Assembly: GCA_035294725.1 (NCBI GenBank)
Contig: DATGKK010000060.1
Coordinates: forward strand, 1 to 34,614
Source of the DNA: DATGKK01 sp035294725
GTDB taxonomy: Bacteria; Actinomycetota; Acidimicrobiia; Acidimicrobiales; Bog-793
Reading direction: 5' to 3'
DNA length: 34,614 nt
Position 1 is the stretch's first letter. Every line of letters starts with the position of its first letter. Under the pieces are notes generated by a model. It saw nothing but the letters and a program-made list of their open reading frames with translations, did not search any database and had not been told where the DNA came from. Both the position numbers and the translations under genes were made by a program. Shown in pieces: positions 1-5,922 of this stretch.

Positions 1-129
1 ACGCGGGCCGTTCCTTCCGAGGAACCCTTCGGTTCGGATCCCTCGAGGGCCCGTGTTGCGGGCAGTGGCGGGCTGCCGGAGTGAACGGTGGCGTGCTCGT
101 GGCGCGAGTCGGCGGGGCGTGTTCCCTAA
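1..129. other. Left-edge intergenic sequence, no gene seen
   Basis: This stretch lies downstream of the minus-strand phosphotransferase gene. It contains a short inverted repeat (GTTCC at 10-14 with GGAAC at 21-25) and a GGTTCGGATCC string that resembles a tRNA T-arm. No acceptor stem or anticodon arm can be assembled around that string inside the window. I see no supportable gene here. Confidence 0.4.
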
Positions 130-1419
130 CTAAGAGCCGGAGCCAAGCGCCTTCGGGTTGGCCACCTCCAGCCTGTCCCGGACGGCGGTCGCCAGCACGG
201 CCCAGTCCCGCTCGCCGCAGGGCGGGGTGGCGCGAGGGATGCCGAGCGACAGCTCGCGCTCCACGATCGCGACGGCGTTCGCCGCCACGCGGGCGTGGAA
301 GGAGAGCTGTCCCGAGGTCTCCGGCACGACTCGACCGGCGAGGAACTCCCGGACGGCCTCGAGCAGCTCCCGTGCCGTCGGGCGGCCGTAGGGTCCGGGC
401 TCGTCCGGGAAGGCGGCCCGCGGAGCCGCCGCCCTGGCCTTCTCCCACTCGCCGGGCGCGACGAGCTCGATCAGGTCCCACTCCTGCTCGGCGACTCTCC
501 GGCCGATGGCGGCGAGCTCGATGGACCGGCTGGCGCCGCTCAGGTGGGCGGCAGCCTGCCCCATGCACATGATCCCCCACTTGAGGGTCGACAGCACGAG
601 CCACCAGTGGAAGGCCGTGGCGTCGATCCCGTCGCCCGATGCCCTCTCGTAGGCCCCGAACAGCTCGCCGAGCTCACCGACGCCGGCGACGGGCAGGGGG
701 GCGCCGAAGCGCCACGCCTTCGTGCAGAGCCACGCCAGATCCTCGAGCGGGTCCCCGAGATGGACGAGCTCCCAGTCGAGCACGGCACGCAGGCCCTCAG
801 GGCCTACGACGAGGTTGCCAAGGCGGAGGTCGCCGTGGACGATCACGGCCCGGGCGGGCGGCGGCGGCCGGTGGTCGACGAGCCAGTCGTAGGTCGCCTC
901 GAAGGTGGGGCTCTCGTCGGCCACCAGCTGGTAGACCGCCCAGTAGGTCTCGAGGGGGTCCGACCCGACGAGCCCGGGGACCTCGGCCGGGTCGACCCGG
1001 TGCAGCCTGCCGAGGAAAGTGCCGAGCTGGCTCGTGAGCCGCTCGCGGGCGCCGGCGAGCCCGTCCTCTCTCAGGATGCGGCGGGCGATCGTCTCGCCCG
1101 GGACCCGTTCCATCACGAGCCCGGCGGTCCCGAGGCTCGTGCCGTCGTCTGCGAGGAGGATCTCCGGCGCCGCCAGCCCGGCGCGGTGCGCCGCACGGAT
1201 GGCTGCCGCCTCGAGTGCCATCGATCCCGGTGGCCCGGGACGCCCGGGAGGATCGCGCCGCAGGACGAGGTCGCGCCCGCCTGCCCGGAACGCCCAGGTC
1301 TCGCGAGACGCACCGCCCGAGAGCCGCTCGAGGTTGGCGACCTCGACCGGGCCGAGGAGCGGGGCCAGCGAGGCGGCGAGCCGCTCAGCGACCGACGCGG
1401 GTTCCGACGGGGAGACCAT
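130..1419 (-). CDS. Phosphotransferase (APH/ACAD10-type kinase fold) fused to a DUF6285 domain
   Basis: The protein has 429 residues. Residues about 20-300 form an aminoglycoside-phosphotransferase-like kinase fold: a Gly-rich loop near 34-40, the catalytic HGDLRLGN motif at 195-202 and the metal-binding DWE at 215-217. Residues about 345-425 (from GRPTARELLEAVREFL) match what I know as DUF6285, which in many actinobacteria is a separate small gene beside such kinases. Here the two are fused. Kinases of this subgroup often lie near acyl-CoA dehydrogenases and are proposed to phosphorylate small hydroxylated or acyl substrates; the substrate here is unknown. The ATG start overlaps the end of the upstream DUF7064/7065-like gene by 35 bp, so the two are probably cotranscribed and translationally coupled. 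The family call is firm; the function is not. Confidence 0.85.
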   Translation of the reverse strand: MVSPSEPASVAERLAASLAPLLGPVEVANLERLSGGASRETWAFRAGGRDLVLRRDPPGRPGPPGSMALEAAAIRAAHRAGLAAPEILLADDGTSLGTAGLVMERVPGETIARRILREDGLAGARERLTSQLGTFLGRLHRVDPAEVPGLVGSDPLETYWAVYQLVADESPTFEATYDWLVDHRPPPPARAVIVHGDLRLGNLVVGPEGLRAVLDWELVHLGDPLEDLAWLCTKAWRFGAPLPVAGVGELGELFGAYERASGDGIDATAFHWWLVLSTLKWGIMCMGQAAAHLSGASRSIELAAIGRRVAEQEWDLIELVAPGEWEKARAAAPRAAFPDEPGPYGRPTARELLEAVREFLAGRVVPETSGQLSFHARVAANAVAIVERELSLGIPRATPPCGERDWAVLATAVRDRLEVANPKALGSGS

Positions 1420-2419
1420 CTACGACCTGGTCGAGGTACTCGGACAGCCCTGCGCCCTCGATGCCGCCACAGCGCCATCTCGTCATCCCCTCGGTGATCC
1501 GGGTGACCTGACCCTCCCGCCGGTTGCGCAGCGGGATGCTCGACCACACGGTCCCCTCCACCTGGTAGGTGTGGTCGTCGGTGGTGACGATCACGGTGCT
1601 TCCCGTCGGGAACCAGTCAGCGTCGTAGTCGGAGGCGAGCTCGACCTCGCGGATCGGGATCGCGCGGTTGTCGCCGTACCGGTCGACGTCGTAGAGGAAC
1701 CCGCTCACGTGCGGGGCCCCGGTCGGGTCCTCCTCGCTCCCTGCGACGGTGCACGCGAAGCCGAGCCCGGGGCCGAGGTTGGCCGTCAGCCAGCGGTACC
1801 ACCAGACGTTCTGCCAGTACCGCGGGCCCCACGAGTGGTCCCGCAGGCCGAGGCCGCGGGCGACGGCGAGCTGCTCGCCGCCGACCACCACCGAGCCGGT
1901 GACCGCCATGTGCTGCTCGGTGTGGCCTCGGGCGAACATCTTCTCCGGGTCGAGGTCGGGACGGTCCTCGCTCTCCTCCCACTCGGGCTCGCCCCCCCAC
2001 GGCTGGCCCACGGCCGACAGGTCGAGGTCGAGGCGGCAGTCGACCTGCGGGTTGGTCTCGAAGGCCGTCTTCGGATCCGCCATCCCCCGGGGCCGTGCGA
2101 GCACGAGCACCTTCCCGCCGTAGGTGACCCGGTGCCGGACGTAGGGCTCGAGGACCTCGAAGGTGAGCCCGCCGGCGTCGTGGGCGTCGTTGTCCTCGAT
2201 GGGGGGACGCCGGTACATGAACGCCACGCGGCCGCCGGGGAGGTAGAGGCAGACGGTCAGCTCGGCGTAGCCCTCGTTGACCCGGTTGCCCATGCGGACC
2301 CACCCACCGCTTCCCGAGCCCGCGTCGTACCAGTTGTAGTAGCGGCTCTCGTTGAAGTTCGGCGCTGCCTCCGGCGGGTGCAGGTAGTCGTCGGAGAGCT
2401 CCCTTCGCACCTTCACCAT
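1385..2419 (-). CDS. DUF7064/DUF7065-like protein (CrtC/lipocalin-like fold)
   Basis: This 344-residue soluble protein has no signal peptide or membrane segment. Its tryptophan-rich centre (GLRDHSWGPRYWQNVWWYRW, about 196-215) and its RDHSWG signature resemble the two-domain DUF7064/DUF7065 proteins, which are structurally related to hydroxyneurosporene-synthase/AttH-type lipocalin-like proteins. No reaction is established for this subgroup; lipid, terpenoid or steroid binding is a guess. It is the first gene of a two-gene minus-strand unit with the phosphotransferase, overlapping it by 35 bp. The ATG start lies 6 nt after a TAGCCT hexamer and has no Shine-Dalgarno sequence, which favours a leaderless transcript. 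The pairing with this kind of kinase recurs in actinobacteria, as far as I recall. Confidence 0.75.
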   Translation of the reverse strand: MVKVRRELSDDYLHPPEAAPNFNESRYYNWYDAGSGSGGWVRMGNRVNEGYAELTVCLYLPGGRVAFMYRRPPIEDNDAHDAGGLTFEVLEPYVRHRVTYGGKVLVLARPRGMADPKTAFETNPQVDCRLDLDLSAVGQPWGGEPEWEESEDRPDLDPEKMFARGHTEQHMAVTGSVVVGGEQLAVARGLGLRDHSWGPRYWQNVWWYRWLTANLGPGLGFACTVAGSEEDPTGAPHVSGFLYDVDRYGDNRAIPIREVELASDYDADWFPTGSTVIVTTDDHTYQVEGTVWSSIPLRNRREGQVTRITEGMTRWRCGGIEGAGLSEYLDQVVDGLPVGTRVGR

Positions 2420-2425
2420 GAGCGA

Positions 2426-2431
2426 AGGCTA
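2426..2431 (-). promoter_or_regulatory. Candidate -10 hexamer of a leaderless promoter
   Basis: On the minus strand TAGCCT is followed by 6 nt and then the ATG at 2419. This is the right distance for transcription to start at or next to the start codon. No clear -35 element is visible. Confidence 0.4.
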
Positions 2432-2486
2432 CCGGGGCCGCCCGCCGCGCACCTGGCCCCGGCTCCCGCGGGAGGAGCCGGCTGAG

Positions 2487-2505
2487 ATACCCCAGCGGGT
2501 ACTAT
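2487..2505 (+). promoter_or_regulatory. CsoR/CstR-type operator overlapping the -10 box of the repressor gene
   Basis: The sequence ATACCCCAGCGGGTACTAT contains the near-palindrome ATACCC-N4-GGGTAC (2487-2502). This is the ATACCC/GGGTAT type of half-site known for CsoR-family repressors. The last six bases, TACTAT (2500-2505), read as a -10 box toward the repressor gene that starts at 2563, so binding would block its own promoter. Reading the minus strand at 3951-3933 gives the same layout: ATACCCC, a short spacer, GGTA, then CAT in the same register. The two sites match at 14 of 19 positions. No good -35 is seen at either site. Confidence 0.65.
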
Positions 2506-2562
2506 TCGGGTGGACCGGCGCCGCCTCGCAGCGGTGCCATCGCCCGAAGGAGTGAGCGCGAG

Positions 2563-2832
2563 TTGGAGATCCCCGACGAGGTCATCGAGGACGTGCGCCG
2601 CCGGCTGCACCGTGTCGGAGGGCAGGTGCAGGCGATCGAGCGGATGCTCGACGAGGGCAGGGAGTGCCGCGAGGTCGTCACGCAGATCTCGGCCGCGACC
2701 AAGGCGCTCGAGCAGGTCGGGTTCAAGATCGTGGCGAGCGGTCTCACGTACTGCCTCGCCAACCCCGAGGATGCCGCCGAGGAGGGCTACTCCCTCGACG
2801 AGGTCCAGCGGATGTTCATGAAGCTCGCCTGA
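2563..2832 (+). CDS. CsoR/CstR-family (DUF156) transcriptional repressor, metal-site His replaced
   Basis: This 89-residue protein has the all-helical DUF156 fold, starting with the typical RRLHRVGGQVQAIERML helix (13-29). CsoR copper sensors bind Cu(I) through Cys-x(n)-His-x3-Cys. Here the cysteines are C35 and C64, but the position four residues before C64 is G60 instead of His. Two cysteines without the His is the pattern of CstR-type persulfide sensors, so I infer reactive-sulfur sensing rather than copper sensing. The TTG start at 2563 is chosen because AAGGAG (2547-2552) lies 10 nt upstream and the protein then begins just before helix 1. An ATACCC/GGGTA operator overlaps the candidate promoter, indicating autoregulation. 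The 3' end overlaps the convergent PIG-L gene by 17 bp. The family is sure; the ligand is inferred. Confidence 0.88.
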   Translation: MEIPDEVIEDVRRRLHRVGGQVQAIERMLDEGRECREVVTQISAATKALEQVGFKIVASGLTYCLANPEDAAEEGYSLDEVQRMFMKLA

Positions 2833-3514
2833 GCAGCCCCCCGCGCTCGGCGGGCCGGCGCAGCCAGCGCAGCGACTCAGTCGCCCCGAGCAACTCGAGG
2901 CGGCGCCAGAGCACCGGGTTGTCGTTGCTCTGGCTCGCATGGCAGCCGATCGCGTCGAGCTGCCGCCGCCGGTCGACGGTGAGGACGGCGTCGATCTCTT
3001 CCGCGCTCCGCCCGAGAAAACCGCCCCCGAACTGCGACCTCAGCTCGGCTGCCACCGGCTCGGGCAACGTCCATGCGAGCACCGGCAGGTGCGCAGCGCC
3101 CGCGAGCGCGGCGCTCGTGGCGCGGTCGTGGTCGGCATGGCCGGTGATCCCGCCCTCGTCGAACACGAGGAGGAGGTCGGCGCCGACCTCGCGGGCGCAG
3201 CCGGCGACCTCGGCGGCGAGCACGTCGAGTGGCTCGTCCTGCAGCCCGCCGTCGGGATGGTCGAACAGCTCGACCCGCTCGACCCCGAGCTTCGCGGCGG
3301 CGCAGCGGAGCTCGTCGGCCCGCGTGGCGAACAGATCGCCGGCGACGCCGTGCAGCGTGGACGCCTCGCCGTGCGTGAACGAGAGCACCGACACCCGAGC
3401 CCCCCTCGAACAGAACGCGTCGATCACGGCTCCGAGGCCGAAGCTCTCGTCGTCGGGGTGGGCGCACACCGCCAGCACCGAGCCCGCCCCCGGCAGGTCG
3501 GAGGCGCCGTCCAT
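2816..3514 (-). CDS. PIG-L/LmbE-family zinc deacetylase (MshB/BshB-like)
   Basis: This 232-residue protein has the hallmark AHPDDE motif at 18-23 and GHADHD at 125-130, which supply the zinc ligands and the catalytic Asp of PIG-L N-deacetylases. The family removes acetyl groups from GlcNAc-type substrates, including the mycothiol (MshB, Mca) and bacillithiol (BshB) intermediates. Its length fits the shorter PIG-L enzymes; MshB is nearer 300 residues, so the exact substrate is open. The ATG lies one base after the thioredoxin stop codon, so it is the second gene of a thioredoxin-deacetylase operon and is probably translationally coupled. A role in low-molecular-weight thiol metabolism is inferred from that neighbour and from the shared CstR-like operator. 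Confidence 0.85.
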   Translation of the reverse strand: MDGASDLPGAGSVLAVCAHPDDESFGLGAVIDAFCSRGARVSVLSFTHGEASTLHGVAGDLFATRADELRCAAAKLGVERVELFDHPDGGLQDEPLDVLAAEVAGCAREVGADLLLVFDEGGITGHADHDRATSAALAGAAHLPVLAWTLPEPVAAELRSQFGGGFLGRSAEEIDAVLTVDRRRQLDAIGCHASQSNDNPVLWRRLELLGATESLRWLRRPAERGGLLRRAS

Positions 3515-3515
3515 C

Positions 3516-3887
3516 TCAGGAGGCGGCCTGCTCGCGCTCGTCGACGATGCGCCGGACCTCGTCCATGTCGAGCCCCTTCACCTTGGTGATGAGCTCCTCC
3601 AGGGCGGCCCGGGGGAGGGCGCCCGGCTGGGCGTAGAGGAGGATCTGGTCGCGAAAGGCCATGAGCGTCGGGATCGACATGATCTGGAAGCGGGCCGCGA
3701 GCTCCTGCTCGGCCTCGGTGTCGACCTTCGCGAACACGATCTCCGGGTGCTCCTCGGACGCCTCCTCGTAGATCGGCGCGAACATCCGGCACGGTCCGCA
3801 CCAGCTCGCCCAGAAGTCGACGAGCACCACCTCGTTCGAGGTCACCGTGGTGTCGAACTCACTTGCCGTCAATGCCACTGTCGCCAT
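3516..3887 (-). CDS. trxA: Thioredoxin
   Basis: This 123-residue cytosolic thioredoxin has the canonical active site WCGPC at 29-33 (C30 and C33) inside VDFWASWCGPCR and a cis-proline loop near SIPT. It would reduce protein disulfides and persulfides. The C-terminus carries about 15 charged residues beyond the usual fold (MDEVRRIVDEREQ). The ATG is preceded by a GAGGGA Shine-Dalgarno-like sequence. Upstream lies a 19-bp element (3933-3951) that matches the operator/-10 of the CsoR/CstR-family gene, so the two are probably coregulated. A second possible promoter is TTGACC (3925-3930) with TACACG (3902-3907), 17 bp apart. It is the first gene of an operon with the PIG-L deacetylase. Confidence 0.93.
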   Translation of the reverse strand: MATVALTASEFDTTVTSNEVVLVDFWASWCGPCRMFAPIYEEASEEHPEIVFAKVDTEAEQELAARFQIMSIPTLMAFRDQILLYAQPGALPRAALEELITKVKGLDMDEVRRIVDEREQAAS

Positions 3888-3932
3888 CGTGTCCCTCGCC
3901 TCGTGTAGCCGGAATGTCCGGAGTGGTCAACC

Positions 3933-3951
3933 ATGATACCGGTAGGGGTAT
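3933..3951 (-). promoter_or_regulatory. Second CsoR/CstR-type operator overlapping the thioredoxin -10 box
   Basis: On the minus strand this reads ATACCCCTACCGGTATCAT. It holds the palindromic ATACC-N6-GGTAT and, in its last six bases, a -10-like TATCAT toward thioredoxin. The element at 2487-2505 before the repressor gene has the same half-sites, spacing and -10 position. The site lies between thioredoxin and the divergent class V aminotransferase and could influence both. A TTGACC/TACACG pair just downstream is an alternative promoter. Confidence 0.65.
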
Positions 3952-4006
3952 TCCCGAGCCAGTGCGCAGGGCCGAACGGCCCTGGCAGGCGTGCGGGGGC
4001 TGGTGC

Positions 4007-4012
4007 GACACT
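4007..4012 (+). promoter_or_regulatory. Candidate -10 hexamer, leaderless start of the desulfurase-like gene
   Basis: GACACT is followed by 6 nt and the ATG at 4019. A weak TGGCAG (3983-3988) lies 18 bp upstream. There is no Shine-Dalgarno sequence before the ATG, consistent with a leaderless mRNA. Confidence 0.35.
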
Positions 4013-4018
4013 CTCGGC

Positions 4019-5434
4019 ATGGAGCCACGCGCCGACACCCCCTCGAGGGCGACCTCACCACCCCTCCCGCTCGTCGGGGACGGATGTGCCGTCCCCTGCG
4101 TGGACGGCACGACCCGCCCCTACCTCAACCTCGACGCGGCGGCCTCGACGGGCGCCCTTTCGGCGGTCGCCGATCGGGTGCAGGAGTTCCTGCCGTGGTA
4201 CTCGAGCGTGCATCGCGGGGCCGGCTACAAGTCGCGGTACGCGACCGACGCCTACGAGGCGGCGCGCTCGGCGGCGCTCCGCTTCGCAGGCCGGGACGAG
4301 AAGAGCGACGACATCGCCATCCTCTGCCGCAACACGACGGAGGCGATCAACCATCTCGCCTACCGGCTCCGGCTCGAGCCCGGCGATGTGGTGGCGACGA
4401 CGGTGGTGGAGCACCACGCCAACCTCCTCCCCTGGGCGAGGACGTGCCGGCGCCGCTTCGTCGAGTGCGGCAAGGACGGGACCTTCGACCTCGAGTCGGT
4501 CGTCGCGCTCCTCGACGAGCGGCCGGCGCCGAAGCTGCTCGCCGTCACGGGCGCCTCCAACGTGTCGGGCTTCCTGCCGCCGCTCGACGCCATCATCGAG
4601 GCTGCTCACGAGCGGGGCGTCCCCGTGCTGGTCGACGGCGCCCAGCTCGCCCCGCACCGGCCGCTCCCGGCCGCAGCCGACTACGTGGCCTGGAGCGGCC
4701 ACAAGATGTACGCGCCCTTCGGCGCCGGGGTGCTCGTCGGGCCGCGGGAGTCGTTCCGGGACGGGGACCCCTTCCTCGCCGGGGGCGGCGCCGTCGACCT
4801 CGTCGACTTGGACGAGGTCGTCTGGACCGATCCCCCAGAGCGCGAGGAGGCAGGCTCTCCGAACGTGGTCGGCGCCGTCGCCCTGCACGCGGCCATCGAC
4901 GAGCTCGAGGCGGTGGGCTGGCCGGCGATCGCCGCCCACGACCGGCTGCTCGCCGCCCGCCTGCGTGCCGGCCTTGCCGCGATCGACGGCGTGAGGGTGC
5001 TCGGGCCCGACCTCGGGGTGGAGACGCTCCCGCTCGCCACGTTCACGCTGGAGGGCGTGCCCCACGCGCTCGTGGCCGCACGCCTGAGCGCGGAGCACGC
5101 GATCGCCGTCCGCCACGGCTGCTTCTGTGCCCACCCGTACCTGACCCGCCTCCTCGGGCTCGGGCCTGAGGAGGTCGCGGCCTACCGGGCCGCGGTCCGC
5201 CGAGGCGACCGCAGCACGATGCCGGGGGCGGTGCGGGCGAGCGCGGGGATCGACACCACCGTCGAGGACGTCGACCGTCTCCTCGCCGCTGTGGCAGTCA
5301 TCGCCTCGGGTGAGCCCGCGCCCGTCAGGTACCACCAGGACCGGCTCACGGGCGACTGGTGGCCGGAGGGCGACGCCGGGGGCTCGGGTGCGGGGCCTGG
5401 CCGAGCTCTCGGCGCCTCGTGCGCACGCGGCTGA
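4019..5434 (+). CDS. Class V aminotransferase / cysteine desulfurase-like enzyme (SufS/CsdA type)
   Basis: The protein has 471 residues counted from the ATG at 4019; the open frame extends upstream to 3863 but the sequence before 4019 looks non-coding. Visible landmarks are VHRGAGYKSRYATDAYEAAR (a SufS-like substrate loop), VVEHHANLLPW, VDGAQ, the PLP lysine K229 in SGHKMY, and an active-site loop RHGCFCAHPY with C368 and C370. In SufS the catalytic persulfide-carrying Cys lies in the corresponding GHHCAQP loop, so C370 is its likely equivalent and C368 is an extra cysteine. The expected reaction is cysteine to alanine with release of sulfane sulfur. No SUF or ISC scaffold gene is nearby; instead it lies divergently from thioredoxin next to a CstR-like operator. 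Other class V activities, such as selenocysteine lyase or epimerase, are possible. Confidence 0.82.
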   Translation: MEPRADTPSRATSPPLPLVGDGCAVPCVDGTTRPYLNLDAAASTGALSAVADRVQEFLPWYSSVHRGAGYKSRYATDAYEAARSAALRFAGRDEKSDDIAILCRNTTEAINHLAYRLRLEPGDVVATTVVEHHANLLPWARTCRRRFVECGKDGTFDLESVVALLDERPAPKLLAVTGASNVSGFLPPLDAIIEAAHERGVPVLVDGAQLAPHRPLPAAADYVAWSGHKMYAPFGAGVLVGPRESFRDGDPFLAGGGAVDLVDLDEVVWTDPPEREEAGSPNVVGAVALHAAIDELEAVGWPAIAAHDRLLAARLRAGLAAIDGVRVLGPDLGVETLPLATFTLEGVPHALVAARLSAEHAIAVRHGCFCAHPYLTRLLGLGPEEVAAYRAAVRRGDRSTMPGAVRASAGIDTTVEDVDRLLAAVAVIASGEPAPVRYHQDRLTGDWWPEGDAGGSGAGPGRALGASCARG

Positions 5435-5518
5435 GGGCTCCCCGTGGGTGACGCCGAGGCCTTCCGCGGCGCAGCCGGCGCGAGGTGAGGGCGCTCATCC
5501 GGTGACCGCTGCTACCTA

Positions 5519-5547
5519 TTGCGCTGTTACGTAATACGTAGTACACA
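5519..5547 (+). promoter_or_regulatory. Promoter with TACGTA repeats before the PadR operon
   Basis: TTGCGC (5519-5524) and TACACA (5542-5547) are 17 bp apart, and the GTG start at 5554 follows 6 nt later, so the transcript would be nearly leaderless. The spacer is AT-rich for this genome. It holds the perfect 8-bp palindrome TTACGTAA (5527-5534), followed directly by a second TACGTA (5535-5540). A repressor bound here would block RNA polymerase. PadR regulators usually repress their own promoter at such palindromes. Confidence 0.55.
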
Positions 5548-5553
5548 GGGAGC

Positions 5554-5919
5554 GTGGGGCTCCTCGGACGAACCCGCCGGGAGGGTGTCTCGAAGCTGAA
5601 CGGACCCGCGCTGCTCGTGCTGACGAGCCTCGCCTCCGGTCCCAAGCACGGGCACGCCCTGTTGAAGGACATCGAGAGCTTCACCGGGGACCAGCTCGGT
5701 GCAGGGACGCTCTACGGAGCGATCGCGAGGCTCGAGGAGCGCGGTCTCGTCGTCGCGCTGCCCGAGCAGGAGCGGCGGAGGCCGTACGAGATCACACCAG
5801 AGGGCCTCGTGCTGCTCCGTGAGGTCATCGCCGAGATGGACAGGATCGTCGAGGTCGGTCGGACCCGGCTGGCCGTCGAGCCCGCGGCCGGCGGCGGGCC
5901 CGTGCTCGGCTCGGGCTGA
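5554..5919 (+). CDS. PadR-family transcriptional regulator
   Basis: This 121-residue winged-helix protein has the PadR signature: LLVLTSLASGPKHGHALLKDIES, then GAGTLYGAIARLEERGLV (recognition helix) and RRPYEITPEG (wing). Only a short C-terminal helix follows (about 90-110), so it belongs to the short PadR-s1-like group. The GTG start at 5554 lies next to the promoter-like TACACA, and a GGGAG also precedes it, so either leaderless or Shine-Dalgarno initiation is possible. It is the first gene of an operon with an ABC permease (3-bp gap) and an ABC ATPase, an arrangement common for PadR-controlled drug or antimicrobial-peptide transporters. Autorepression at the TACGTA repeats is inferred. Confidence 0.88.
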   Translation: MGLLGRTRREGVSKLNGPALLVLTSLASGPKHGHALLKDIESFTGDQLGAGTLYGAIARLEERGLVVALPEQERRRPYEITPEGLVLLREVIAEMDRIVEVGRTRLAVEPAAGGGPVLGSG

Positions 5920-5922
5920 GCG

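Noticed and set aside
20..60. T-arm-like GGTTCGGATCC near the left edge, possible end of a tRNA
   Set aside because: No matching acceptor stem, anticodon arm or CCA context can be built inside the window.
295..2485. Long plus-strand open frames over the phosphotransferase and DUF7064/7065-like genes
   Set aside because: These are antisense shadows with no domain pattern. The minus-strand frames carry conserved motifs.
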